Below are positions 31,583 to 41,796 of a stretch of 64,000 nt of DNA, one piece after another. The position numbers and the translations under genes are program-made. Numbering within the stretch: the stretch's first letter is position 1; every line of letters starts with the position of its first letter. The DNA is from Symsagittifera roscoffensis (taxonomy: Eukaryota > Xenacoelomorpha > Acoela > Convolutidae), in the NCBI RefSeq assembly GCF_963678635.1, contig NC_087064.1, forward strand, positions 20,880,509 through 20,944,508. The letters run 5' to 3'. The notes below the pieces were generated by a model. The model worked only from the letters and a program-made list of their open reading frames with translations. It was not told the DNA's origin and did not search any database.

Positions 31583-33000
31583 TCAATTTCGAATTTAGAT
31601 AAGGGTATTGTATCAAGTGGGTCGTGGAGGTCAAAAACTTGATTTATTGTGTATTTTGAATCATTTGTTTGTGGTCCTGATAAATTTATTTTATCAGTTA
31701 AATTTTATTTTTCAATTAGTGGAAAATGGTCTTTCTTAGGTGGGTGTTGTTTTGTTCGTTTTTGTTGGGTGTTATTTTTTATCCATTGAGAATATGGGAT
31801 TGGTTTGAAAGTTGATGTTCCAAGTAGATCAACTTCATAATGATTATTTTGACAATCTAAATAAAGTGGGAAATGTTGTAAACTATTTATTTGTGATTGT
31901 TCAATATCAGTTTTTACTGCATATTTGCATTCCAATCGGGGTGATGTTTCGTTTTCTGCAAGGTAGAATTTTATGTTTTTGGGTATTTCAACTGTTGTTT
32001 TTCGAGTAAGTAATTCAGGTGGTGTATTTCGACTTAAGGTGTCTGGTAATGCAAGATTTTTTCCTGCAGTCCAAACTATATGTAAGTTTGGAAATTTCAT
32101 TAGAATTAGTTGAAATCTGTAAACTCGGTGGTTTGGGTTAGATTTTTGTGTAAAGAGAAAGATGATTGGTTTATGGTCTGTGAATAAAACTGTGGGGTGT
32201 TTTGATCCAAGTATCAGAAATTCATATTCTGTCAGTGTATATATTATGGCTGTACATTCTCTCATTAGAGTTGAGAGTCGTAGCTCTGCTTGAGTGAATA
32301 ATCGAGAATTTGCTGATATGAGGTTCATTTTATTTGTACCATTATGTGATTGTAATAGTGCTGCACCGATGCCAAAGTTCGAAGCATCGCACATTGCATA
32401 AAATGGTTGATTTGAATCTGGAATTGTGTTTGAAATTTGTTCAGTTAAAAGTTTCTTTATTTCTTCAAATCGTGTTTGATGTTCTGTGTTCCATTCAAAA
32501 TTATTTTGTTGTCTAAGGATGTTATAAAATGGTCGTAGATATAATTGCATTTTATAAACATATTTACTTAAAAAGTTTAACATTCCAAGAAATTCTTGGA
32601 TTTTCTTTTTATTTGTTGGTGGTTGAAGTTTTTGAATAGCGTCAATGCGTGATTTCAATGGAGTGATTGTTTTTCTTTCTATATTATGTCCTAAGAATTT
32701 AACTCTTGTCAAAAAGAAGTGTGATTTATCGGGGGCGGCCTTCAGATTTTCGTTCTGAAGTATTTGGTGATATTTTTCTAAAACATTGAACATCTCGTCT
32801 TTTGTTTGTGATTGCATAAAAACATCGTCTAAATAGGTGATTGCGTTTTTCTTGAGTATTAGTGGTCTAAAAATTTTGCTCATAAAAGCTGAAAATGCTG
32901 CTGGTCCTATGGATATTCCATAGAATAAGCGGTTGAATTCATATTGTTGGTTTCCGATAACAAATTGTGTTAAACGTCGTGATTGTTCATCTAGTGGCAT
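31537..33000 (-). pseudogene. pol: RT palm/thumb, RNase H and linker, downstream of a nonsense codon
   Basis: This is in frame with gag-pol above the TAA at 33001-33003. Counting from the first Met after that stop, RT motif C is YLDD (residues 56-59), preceded by FNRLFYGISIGPAAF (motif B region). The RNase H catalytic set is D205 (CDAS), E248 (MREC), D275 (FTDHKP) and D320 (LPDTLSR). A second TAA at 31705-31707 interrupts the linker towards integrase. The relic copy around 7080 is open at the corresponding place, with Lys. Apart from these stops the domain is well preserved. Confidence 0.88.
31573..31580 (-). promoter_or_regulatory. Candidate -1 ribosomal frameshift site between RNase H linker and integrase
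   Basis: Frame 0 stays open to TGA at 31537-31539, and the integrase frame opens at 31582, so the two overlap by 46 nt. At the start of the overlap the element strand reads ATA TTT TTC. The relic copies have ATT TTT TTC (about 1020) and ATT TTT TCC (about 6986) at the same place, and the same -1 offset to integrase. The first of these is the classical heptamer T TTT TTC followed directly by TAA. No pseudoknot was assessed. Confidence 0.5.
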
Positions 33001-36000
33001 TTAATTGTATGCACTATTCATATTGGCGGTTGTAAAGTATTTGCCGTTTATTTTTGTTAAAATAACTTGTATTGGTTCAATGGGCCAATTACATTTTGAT
33101 TCATCTATAAGTGAATTGAGGTATCTAGCATCGAGAACGATTTTTAATGATTCTCCTTTAGCTAGAATGATAACGGGGTTGATAAATGTGTTCCCTTTTG
33201 GTTGTTCTTCTTTATTAACTGGTGATATAATGTTGTATTGTTCTAAAATATCGAGTAATCTGTTCACTTTATCATGTAAGTGAATTGGTACTTTACTTGC
33301 TCTCTGTTTTTTGAAAACTGCGTCTGGTTTTAACGGGAGATGTAGTGATGAACTGATTTTTCCAACATCGAATTTTGATGTTGCATAGACTGATGAATAT
33401 TTAATTAGCTGTTTGGCTAACTTTTCGAATTCGTCTTGTGTTATTTGTGAATGTTGGAAACTAAACATTGTTAAAAATTTCTGTTGGTCCTCTGTGTAGT
33501 TACTTATGTTGAATGTAGGTTTGAAATATGGAGTTTTTGTGAAATAATCCGTATTTCTGTTTTCGTTACTTATTATATTATTTATAGATAATTCTTCATT
33601 AAGAATTGTAGATTGGCAAATATCTAGTAATTGGAGTATATTATTTACGCGATAGGCTTTTTCGTGTATTGGTGATATTGTAGCGTTGATTTCACAATAT
33701 CCTAAAAGTCCTAAAGGTAATGTTACTTGGTAAGGTGTGTTGTTATAGACATGTAAGGAAATGATATCTGAATTCGAATTTTTCAAATATTTTATGGATG
33801 AGATTGTGATTTTGAAAAATTTGTGAATAGGTTTGAATTCAAAATCTGACATATAAAATTTTTGTTTGTTTTGTTCTTTATCATATTGGTGAACTTGTTT
33901 GATTGAAAAATTATAGATATTTCCTGATAGTGGTTTTAGGTGTTTTCTTTGTTGGTTAAATATCGGGTAGAATTTTGAAAAGAATGGTGGTTGTTTATTT
34001 AATCTTTGAAAAAATGTTAAGGATGTTTCTTTTGTTTTTGTATATTTATCTTTGATTAATATTTTACTATTTAGGATGTTAATTGTTGGTATATACTTCG
34101 AAATAAATGGTATTCCAATGATATTATATTTAATATCAGTGATATGGAATATTTGTTTAAATGGCTTATTTAAAATTTTGCTTTGCTCCATTGTTCTGGT
34201 GGGGAGGAGAAATAATTGGATTTTTCCGTAGTTTATCAATGTTGATCCTTGTGCTGTTGCTAACTTACTGGAGGTTTCAAGAGGTGTTAGCTTTGGGTGT
34301 AAAGTTTTTATTTCATTCCATGTGGGGATGTTTATTATGTTTGATTCTGCTCCTGAATCAATTAAAAAATCTATTTCAAGGTCTGGTGGTTGAAATTCTT
34401 TATTTCTTGGGCTTTCTAAGAGAAATGGTATTGTCCAAATTTTTTCTTTGGGTTGTTTTTTTTGTATATTTTGATAAATGTGGTTTGTATTCAAGCATTT
34501 TGTTTTGATATTTTTATTGGTTTGATTTGTAGTGTTAATCTCATTTGTTTCTTGCGTCGTTGGTGTGGAATTTATGGGTGTAGTGTAATAATTTTGAAGA
34601 AATTCTGATTGATTTTCATATATGTGTGATGAAAAAGGTTGTTCATATATGACAGATTCATAGTCATTTTCGACTTTTATCATATTGATAGAAAGAGTGT
34701 TTTCAGTATCACTTTCTGAATCTGATGATGTACAGTTTATTTGATTGAGTTGTAACGTATCAGTTACTGTGTCATCAATACCTGGAGGGTCTGATGTTGT
34801 TTCTGGATTAGATTGTACTTGATTAATATGTCTTTGATGTTTAGGTGTACTACTTCTGTGGCGATTATTAGAATTATTATAGTTATTATTATTCCGGTGT
34901 GGTGATTGGGAATAATTTCTATAACGATTATTATAACTTGAGTGTCGATTCTGTGAATTATTTCGCGATCTGTTTTGGTAATTATTGTTTGGTCTGTTAA
35001 AGTTCGATCTATTATATGAGTTATTCCTTGATTGATTGTTCGGGTAATTCTGGTTTCGGTTGTTTGAATAACTTCTATTTCGATTATAGGAGTAGTTTCT
35101 ATTCCTATTGTATGATGAATTTCGTGATTGGTTGTTTGGATAGTAGTTATTTCTTGATTGGGAATTAGATCTAGAAACAAATCGTTGTGTATTTGAATGT
35201 GATCTGGAGTAGTTATTTCGACTATTTGGTCTATTGTAGTGATTTTGTGATGAATTATGCGTGTTTCTTCGTTCTGGTGATCTTCCTCTATAACTTGAGT
35301 TATATGGTGATTGATTTCTTGTATAATTTGTATTGTTCGGGAGTGGTTTTCCTGAACTGTTGTTGCTGTAGACTGTTTTGTTCGGTAGGTTTTGATCTTT
35401 TTTCATGTATTGATGGAATGATTTATTTGGTTCTTTATATTTTTGAGGTTTATTTTGATTGTCTTGCTGTTTTTGTCTACATTCGGAAATACTATGTCCG
35501 TATCGTCGGCAATAATTACACCATTTTTTGAAAGATGGTTTGCCTTTAAAGTTTGGGTTCTTTTCGTAAATATTGAGTATTTCAGTGATTTTTTCAACGA
35601 GGTCTGTCTCTGATTCCTGTATATTATTAATATTAGTGGGAGTCGTTTCAATTCTGTTAACGTATTGTAATTTCAGATTTTCCGTTTCTTCTAGTTTCAT
35701 CGTGATTTCTGCTTGTTCTAATTTGTCTACTAGTTTTCGAAAATCTAAATCGGGTTCTCGAATTGAAGAAGGATGGGATGCTCTCTTTTTTATTGCTATT
35801 TTCCTTAATTGTGGTGTTAAGGTCATCATTAAGATTTCTGTCATCTTTGTGTTTTTATAGTCGTGTGTATTTAGTGAGTATGCTTTTCGAACTAGTGTTT
35901 CGATTCGTACTGCTAATTGCTTGATGGTTTCGTTTGGTAATCTGCGAATTTCATTACATAAAACTCTTTGTTGTTGTTTGTTTCTTTCGGAGTCAAACAT

Positions 36001-38043
36001 TTTTGAAAATTCCTGTGTAAACCTTTTCCAGTTTGATTTTATTTCTAGAGGTAGTACTGAAAACCATTTTTGGGCTGCGCCATCTAAGGTTGTTTGTATT
36101 AACGCTGTGCATCGATGTATCCAGTTTTGATGTAGTGGCGTATTAATTGGTTCAGGTCCAATATTTAAAATCAGGTTTGCTGTTACTGCATTTAAATAAT
36201 CTTCTACAGAGTATTCAGGGTCTGTTCCTGTGAAAACCATTAAAGGTTTGTTTGATGTTATTGATGATCCACCCATAAGGTATGGATTCATTGTCATTTG
36301 TAATGATTCTGCTGCATTTGGCATTTGAGAAAAATTTGAAAGTTGGTTTCTTGTTATTTCATGTTGTTGGAGATAATATGGGAGTGGTATTTCATTTTGC
36401 ATTTGTGATGGTTGATACGAGTGTGCAGTCATTGGATTTTGTTGTTGAATTGGTTGAAAAGATTGTGTATTAATTAGATTTTGTTGTTGAATTGGTTGTT
36501 GATGTTGTGCATCTATTGTTTGTGGAGAAAAATTTCTATGATTTGTACGTGTTCTCTGTATTCCTTGTCTACGATATTCTTGAGTATTTGGTGCAAATAT
36601 ATCTGGTTGTAAGAAATCATCATCTGAGGATAAATAATCCATTTGATAAGATGTCTGTTTTTTATTTTTATTTTGTTGAAAAAATGGGTAATTTTCACTG
36701 TGATCCTGTGGAGGATTTGTTTGGAAATTTATTGAATTAGGTTGGGTCATTGGGTTATCCCAATTTCGAGATCTTGTATATTGGTTAAAATTTCTTTGTG
36801 GTTGATTATATGTTTTTGATGGATGTGTATAATTATAATTATGGTCTGTAAAGTTGTTTCTAGTGAATGTTTTGCGTGTTTTTGATGGTATTGTCATGGG
36901 TCTGTATGTTTGGTAATCCATATGTGAATATTTAGGGGCAACCGAAGGTTTAACGGTTGATTGTAAGGTTACCTGTGTTTGTGAAGGATTTGTATTTCTT
37001 GGTGTTGTTAAATTTGGGCGTATTGGTGAAATACTTTGTTGTGTAGTTGTTGTGTGTACAATTTCTTCATTTATGAAGTGTGATGGTGTCTGGATATCTT
37101 GTTGAGTAAGATTCCTAGTTCCATTGAGGTTTTCATTGTGTATGACTGTAGAGTTTAAACTATTATTTTGTGTATCGGGCAAAAATGTATGATAGTTTAA
37201 TGGTGTTGCATCAATGGTGAATGGTATTATTTTTACATAATCTCTTATGTAAGATATCGTACTTATTGCTTGACTTGAGATTGATTGTGGGAAGCTTATA
37301 AATGCGGGATGAGACCATTCGGGGTCCCAAACATAATCTGATTGTTCTGTGATAGCGGTATCATCGTTCGAGTTTTGGGGTCTAAAATTTTTTCTTGCTT
37401 GTGCAATTAAATCAATATTGTGTGTGAAATAATCTATTATGAACCATGCCAAAATTTTTTGTAGATCGTGTTTTGTATGTTGTGAAACGTCGTCTTTCGT
37501 GAAATTTTCTTTAATGATGTTTAAATAACTAGAGAGTAGTGTGATTTCATGTCGTACTCTTAAATGTTTAGATGTTTCTGTCGGTGAGACATTTGTTATT
37601 GGGATTTCGTTTTCTAATATCGAAATATAACTATATATTATTGCGAAAACTTCATTGGTGAATATGGAGTTTGCTCTTTGTGAGTTATGATATTGGATGC
37701 TTTTTATATATTCTGAAAAAACTTTTGAAAATTCTAAATCAAGATCGTCTGTTTGAATTGTATATTTTCTATTATTATGGTTTGGTGAGGTGAATTCTAT
37801 GGAGTAGATTCCATACTGTTGTGTTATGTTGCATATATCTTTTAAGTAGTGGTCTATGATTTGTCTTTTGATTTTTACATCTGGGAACTCTGTTTTACAT
37901 GGACTGATTCCGGGTTCAAATAAATTTAATAGTAAATTTTTGCAAAATATATGCTGTCCTCTATCAGTGGTTGCATCTATTATAAAAGGAAAGATTTCAT
38001 CATCATCTGGGGTTTCGTCACCTGGGGTGTGCGTTGAGCTCAT
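33001..38043 (-). CDS. gag-protease-RT (N-terminal) polyprotein, 1680 codons, ends at a premature TAA
   Basis: ATG at 38043 overlaps ORF0. In order it holds: an unrecognised N-terminal domain of about 230 residues, a Gln/Asn/Pro-rich linker, a retrotransposon gag domain (about 600-800, FTGTDPEY to KLEQAE), a CCHC knuckle at 842-855 (CNYCRRYGHSISEC), a long Arg/Asn/Tyr/Ser repeat region (about 900-1070), a retropepsin-like protease with DSGAES at 1229, and the start of RT with INPVIILAKG and LDARYLNS blocks. In RT motif A residue 1674 is Asn where the catalytic Asp should be. The frame then stops at TAA (33001-33003), where both relic copies have Gln. Gag and protease look intact, so particle assembly may still be possible. 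RT is not functional from this copy. Confidence 0.92.
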   Translation of the reverse strand: MSSTHTPGDETPDDDEIFPFIIDATTDRGQHIFCKNLLLNLFEPGISPCKTEFPDVKIKRQIIDHYLKDICNITQQYGIYSIEFTSPNHNNRKYTIQTDDLDLEFSKVFSEYIKSIQYHNSQRANSIFTNEVFAIIYSYISILENEIPITNVSPTETSKHLRVRHEITLLSSYLNIIKENFTKDDVSQHTKHDLQKILAWFIIDYFTHNIDLIAQARKNFRPQNSNDDTAITEQSDYVWDPEWSHPAFISFPQSISSQAISTISYIRDYVKIIPFTIDATPLNYHTFLPDTQNNSLNSTVIHNENLNGTRNLTQQDIQTPSHFINEEIVHTTTTQQSISPIRPNLTTPRNTNPSQTQVTLQSTVKPSVAPKYSHMDYQTYRPMTIPSKTRKTFTRNNFTDHNYNYTHPSKTYNQPQRNFNQYTRSRNWDNPMTQPNSINFQTNPPQDHSENYPFFQQNKNKKQTSYQMDYLSSDDDFLQPDIFAPNTQEYRRQGIQRTRTNHRNFSPQTIDAQHQQPIQQQNLINTQSFQPIQQQNPMTAHSYQPSQMQNEIPLPYYLQQHEITRNQLSNFSQMPNAAESLQMTMNPYLMGGSSITSNKPLMVFTGTDPEYSVEDYLNAVTANLILNIGPEPINTPLHQNWIHRCTALIQTTLDGAAQKWFSVLPLEIKSNWKRFTQEFSKMFDSERNKQQQRVLCNEIRRLPNETIKQLAVRIETLVRKAYSLNTHDYKNTKMTEILMMTLTPQLRKIAIKKRASHPSSIREPDLDFRKLVDKLEQAEITMKLEETENLKLQYVNRIETTPTNINNIQESETDLVEKITEILNIYEKNPNFKGKPSFKKWCNYCRRYGHSISECRQKQQDNQNKPQKYKEPNKSFHQYMKKDQNLPNKTVYSNNSSGKPLPNNTNYTRNQSPYNSSYRGRSPERRNTHNSSQNHYNRPNSRNNYSRSHSNTQRFVSRSNSQSRNNYYPNNQSRNSSYNRNRNYSYNRNRSYSNNRNQNYPNNQSRNNSYNRSNFNRPNNNYQNRSRNNSQNRHSSYNNRYRNYSQSPHRNNNNYNNSNNRHRSSTPKHQRHINQVQSNPETTSDPPGIDDTVTDTLQLNQINCTSSDSESDTENTLSINMIKVENDYESVIYEQPFSSHIYENQSEFLQNYYTTPINSTPTTQETNEINTTNQTNKNIKTKCLNTNHIYQNIQKKQPKEKIWTIPFLLESPRNKEFQPPDLEIDFLIDSGAESNIINIPTWNEIKTLHPKLTPLETSSKLATAQGSTLINYGKIQLFLLPTRTMEQSKILNKPFKQIFHITDIKYNIIGIPFISKYIPTINILNSKILIKDKYTKTKETSLTFFQRLNKQPPFFSKFYPIFNQQRKHLKPLSGNIYNFSIKQVHQYDKEQNKQKFYMSDFEFKPIHKFFKITISSIKYLKNSNSDIISLHVYNNTPYQVTLPLGLLGYCEINATISPIHEKAYRVNNILQLLDICQSTILNEELSINNIISNENRNTDYFTKTPYFKPTFNISNYTEDQQKFLTMFSFQHSQITQDEFEKLAKQLIKYSSVYATSKFDVGKISSSLHLPLKPDAVFKKQRASKVPIHLHDKVNRLLDILEQYNIISPVNKEEQPKGNTFINPVIILAKGESLKIVLDARYLNSLIDESKCNWPIEPIQVILTKINGKYFTTANMNSAYN

Positions 38044-38485
38044 TTTTTCGTTCGATGACTGTTAATATGTAATTATTAATGTGTCGAATTGGTTGATTCC
38101 AATTGTATAAATGTACTGGTTTGTGTTTATACTGCTTTTTTATTCTTCTTTTTCCTCTTTTTGATGAATTTGAAGTTGTTTCTGAGTCAGAAAAATATAA
38201 TTGATCGTGAAGTGGGCAATTTTTATCTATTGATTCTTTTAGTTTGTAAAGTTCGTCTAAACTGTTGGTTTCTGATTCTGAAAATGCGTTTCGATTTTTT
38301 GAAAATCTTTTTCGTGTTATTTGTCTTTGTTTCGTTATTATTTTTCTTTTTAGTGTTTGTCGTTTTGTTCGAATGTATCCAACTGTTTGTGTATGAGGTG
38401 TGATTACAAGGTCGTATTTTTTGTTATCTATTTCACAATTGTGTAAAACGATTGTTTGTTTATTTCCTAGGTTTTTAAATGACAT
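38018..38485 (-). CDS. ORF0: 155-aa basic protein overlapping the gag start
   Basis: ATG (38485) to TGA. It overlaps the first 26 nt of gag-pol in another frame. The first half is very basic (TKRQTLKRK, KQRQITRKRF), followed by an acidic Ser/Glu-rich stretch and another basic patch (KRGKRRIKKQ). No membrane segment or known motif is seen. Composition suggests a nucleic-acid-binding or nuclear accessory protein. A broken homologue sits at the same place in the diverged relic (16010-16195), keeping a YDLVITPH segment, which argues for real coding. As the first ORF after the leader it would need leaky scanning or reinitiation to let gag be translated. Confidence 0.7.
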   Translation of the reverse strand: MSFKNLGNKQTIVLHNCEIDNKKYDLVITPHTQTVGYIRTKRQTLKRKIITKQRQITRKRFSKNRNAFSESETNSLDELYKLKESIDKNCPLHDQLYFSDSETTSNSSKRGKRRIKKQYKHKPVHLYNWNQPIRHINNYILTVIERKNELNAHPR

Positions 38486-39740
38486 AAGGTTTAGGATGAC
38501 GGATGCAAAAGGTTGTTAAATGATTTCTATTTTCCTAAACTGTTAGTTCTTACGATTTTTTGGTTAGCTTAACCTGGGTCTATTTGTTCAGGGTTGGAGA
38601 GAAAAGTATATCGATTCCGAAGAATGATTTTTCTACTTTCTCGTGGCTAGTATAAGTTAAGGTGTTAACTTACTTAATCTTACTTAGGGGTAGTGATTGT
38701 GTTCAAGGGTTGGAGAATAGTAAATCGATCCACAAGGTTCAGGTATAATTAGAACGCGAGTAGTTCGTTAGATACTATTTTAAACTTACTAAGTCTAAGA
38801 TTTATCCTGGGTCTGTTAAGAGGGGGGGTCAAGTGAAGGATGAATAACCGAAGTTCTTCACTGTTTATCCTAATTTGAATGATTAGTTTTGTTTAAAAAT
38901 TTCTATTAGTCTTAGGTCTTTAGAAAGGGTTGGGTAGTGAATCGACGTTTGAGGTCGTTAGACACTAATTAAGTGGGTGGGGGAGAACAAAGTTGTTCTG
39001 TTTGATCCAAGGATAAGCCTTGATGATCAAATTTGAAATTTAATTAAGTAGAAAATGATTTAAGATCCAAGGATAAGCCTTGATGATCTGGTTTTAAAAT
39101 TAAGTGAATTTAAGTTTTAATAAAATTTTAAATGTGTGTAAAGGAAAGATTTAGTGTTTTGATGATATTAGTGGGTTTATGATTGCTGTTATGTTTTAGG
39201 TGATGGAGCTGGAACAACAGGATGATTTATGATTACTAACCATTTATTGTCATGCTACTAATTTTTATTTTTTATTTTTCAATAATTATTTTTCAAACAT
39301 GTTTTGTATATTACTGCAGAGTTTTAGGAAAACGATCTTAGATCTTTTTATCAATCGTTATTGTATATTAATAATTTTGTTTAGCGCCTGAAATGATTTT
39401 GAAGATTAACTTCAAGGTTTTATGTTTGCAAATGAAAATCTAAATTCATTGCCAGTAGTATTCTAAATATAAAAGTTTGTTCTGGTTTTTGCCTAACTAT
39501 CATATAGCTATATGGCAAGTTTCTACTTTGTCGTATGTCGTCTCTGGTTCGAGGTTTTCTTCCAATTCCGGGTAGTTCTGTTATGGTTCGGAATATTGGC
39601 TCTGATCTATTGAGTCGTAGAGACATTTCGATCAAATTATTGTCGTATAACATTTTGTAAATGTTTTTGTCTAATTTCTAATCTATTTTGGTTAATTCTA
39701 AGCTATTAAGGTCTTGTTCGAGACTTATGGTCGCACCAGA
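38486..39740 (-). other. 5' leader of the complete element, with primer-binding site and splice-donor candidates
   Basis: 1.25 kb without a supported frame on the element strand. The primer-binding site starts at 39738 (minus strand TGGTGCGACCATAAG), two bases inside the LTR, and fits a tRNA 3' end GGTCGCACCA of unassigned identity. Donor-like GTAAGA and GTAAGT motifs lie at 38683 and 38673 on the minus strand, a likely source for a spliced env mRNA. A 25-bp block beginning GATCCAAGGATAAGCC and ending GATGATC occurs twice, at 39004-39028 and 39064-39088. Confidence 0.6.
39721..39738 (-). other. Primer-binding site
   Basis: On the element strand this reads TGGTGCGACC and onward, two bases after the 5' LTR. 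It is complementary to a tRNA ending in GGTCGCACCA. The relic element has a near-identical site (TGGTGCAACC) at the corresponding position. I do not assign the tRNA. Confidence 0.7.
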
Positions 39741-40150
39741 TGAGTTAGGACTGGAGTGTATAACTCATAGAGTAATTTCGGATAGGGTACACCGTCTGCT
39801 CGTCACGCTATCTTATTTTCGGCCGGATAGATTCGTGCAACTTCTTAGTCTAATACCGATCCTAATCTTACTCTTATACTATCTAGTCTCAGGTTGTTTA
39901 ACTAGTCTCTGCTAGGCTCAATAGATCTAGGGTATACTGGTTTATTGCGGCTGCTGAAGTACTCGGGAGAGTCCAACTAATTTCTAAGTTAAATTCAAAT
40001 CTCTCTGGTGCTGAAATTACAAGTAACTTCAGCACTTACAAATAAGTGGGTTGTTAGTTAGATGGATCATGATTGGTTAATATTAAATACTTTACATTGG
40101 TAAAATATCTAATTTATCCAATCATAAAATGTAGTTTAGATCAGGTTCCA
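39741..40150 (-). repeat. 5' LTR (410 bp)
   Basis: By eye this is identical to 21233-21642. It has TG...CA ends, AATAAA on the element strand at 39941-39946, and the conserved GTGCTGAA...TTCAGCAC hairpin around 40008-40035. Identity of the two LTRs implies recent insertion or gene conversion. Confidence 0.95.
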
Positions 40151-40154
40151 ATCC
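40151..40154. repeat. Target-site duplication ATCC, right
   Basis: ATCC directly after the LTR end, matching 21229-21232. Confidence 0.85.
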
Positions 40155-41796
40155 TAATGTTTAAAACTTTGCTTAAATCTCATCTAGCAATTTATTACGC
40201 CGAATATTGAGGTATTTTTATTACGTTTATCAGACAAACAAACGCTAAAAATGATATGAATATATTTTTTCCCATCAATTGAAAGTCTGGTTTCAGACAT
40301 TTTTTGAATTATTTGTTGATTTTTCTAATTCTCTAATGGACAAATCCAGCTTCACCTGCCTGTGGTGTCTCCAAGGCAAACATATCCATACTCTCAATCA
40401 GAGCTGACAAGGCAATGGCCAATCGCATGGGGCAAATCAAATTTCGTGATACGTAGTTTGAAGACCACCTTGTGATCAGTCTTATTTGCCCTGAATTTCA
40501 TCTCAAGTAATTGTTCAACGTGCCGAAAAGAGCATTTGCCATCAGTTTCGTCTCATGTAATTCTTCAGCGAGCCAAAAATAGCAGTCAATATCAGTGACA
40601 CACCGCTTGGTTTTCTCCCTAACACTTTCTTCCATTATCAGTTCGAATAAAATCACTTTGAAGGCACGTCAGCCCAAAATGGAGTTTTATTGTTCCGACT
40701 TTCGTAACGAAAGTAACGGAATATTTGTGCTCGGGGTGGGTTTTTTTTTTCTTCAGACAAATTTCGACTTTTTAACTACCCATTTTCGACGGATTTTTTT
40801 AAAAATATCATTCGAAAGGTTTTGTTGTCCTGAGCTTAAATTTGAAAAGATGTTTCACTTATGATTTTTTTTCGTAAAGTTATGGGGGCTTAAAGATTGC
40901 CATTTTGGCCAATTTGGGACAATTAACGCGCGATATATTTCGCGCTATTAACGCGTAAGCGGAGAGTTAATCCGTCTTAGAAATCGTTCCAAATTGGTTT
41001 AACGAAGCTTATTGGCCATAGTTGATTTGTTACAAGTAGCGAAATCTATCTTTTTGTACTTTATGTAGCGTGTGGGGTGATGATTTTTATTTAAAAAATT
41101 TCAAAATTAAAATAATAAAATTTTCATTTTGTTTTATTACTTTTAATTTTTTAATGTTATTACTGCTCCATAAACCTTAATAGGCAGTCGGAACATTCGA
41201 GCATGTTACGAGCAGTCTTGTTTATGTTTATTATACTCTATCTGAGTGCATGTTAAAGGGCTGTTTGTTTTCGAGGCGGATCACAAAATTGAATCGTAAA
41301 ATCTGAACAAAAATCTTTGACTGGTATTGAAGTCCTTGATGCTTGTCTCGCGGACAAAATCGCCCAATTTTGTTTTAGTTTGCAGGAGACACGGCTATTC
41401 AAGTTTGGTTCTCGGGCGATGAGTTTGATTGAAATTGATTCCAATATTCCACGAGAAGGTTTATGTCCACCACCGCGGAACACAAAGTTGAAGTTTTTTC
41501 TATGATCGCTGTTTTAATTCGCGCCACTTTCTAAACATGCACTTGTTGATGCCACATTATAGTTTTTTTTGGTAATCAATCAATGACAACTCAAACTTGA
41601 TATTATCAAGTTTTTTCAGTTTTGTTTTCCACAATAACTGAAATGCTCAATAACAGCTCAGTACGCTGTTTACAAACATTGTTCATAGTTAAAAAAATGC
41701 AGTGAAGTGAAGAACGTTTTTTTGAGGTCACACAAAAGATGATGATATTGATTTATTATATGCTGCCAGTCGTTACGAGGCCAAACTGTGCATTCT
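40155..41796. other. Spacer without a supported gene
   Basis: A 50-bp unit is tandemly duplicated at about 40496-40595 (TCTCAAGTAATTGTTCAACG / TCTCATGTAATTCTTCAGCG). CpG-rich inverted repeats lie at 40926-40965 (ACGCGCG...CGCGC...ACGCG). Frames at 41253-41505 are open on both strands and slightly richer in G+C. They lack splice or homology support and I leave them uncalled. Confidence 0.35.

Larger units (their letters stand above)
21233..40150 (-). mobile_element. Complete 18.9-kb complex LTR retroelement (Ty3/gypsy-like with env and accessory ORFs)
   Basis: It is bounded by 410-bp direct repeats (21233-21642 and 39741-40150) that begin TG and end CA and look identical by eye. The target duplication ATCC lies at 21229-21232 and 40151-40154. 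On the minus strand the order is 5' LTR, primer-binding site, leader, ORF0, gag-protease-RT-RNase H, integrase (-1 frame), two small membrane ORFs, a Met-less P/S/T-rich frame, an env-like frame, a 601-aa ORF, and 3' LTR. RT-RNase H-integrase order, the GPY/F-like integrase tail and the CCHC knuckle place it with Ty3/gypsy elements. It is several times longer than most of them. Three TAA codons and a motif A Asp-to-Asn change make this copy non-autonomous. Confidence 0.95.

Noticed and set aside
31705..33003. TAA read as an amino acid (genetic-code reassignment), since three in-frame TAA codons interrupt long frames
   Set aside because: Relic copies have sense codons at the two comparable sites, TAA also ends other frames at the expected places (integrase, 601-aa ORF, five-exon gene), and the host genes follow the standard code. 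Nonsense mutation is simpler.
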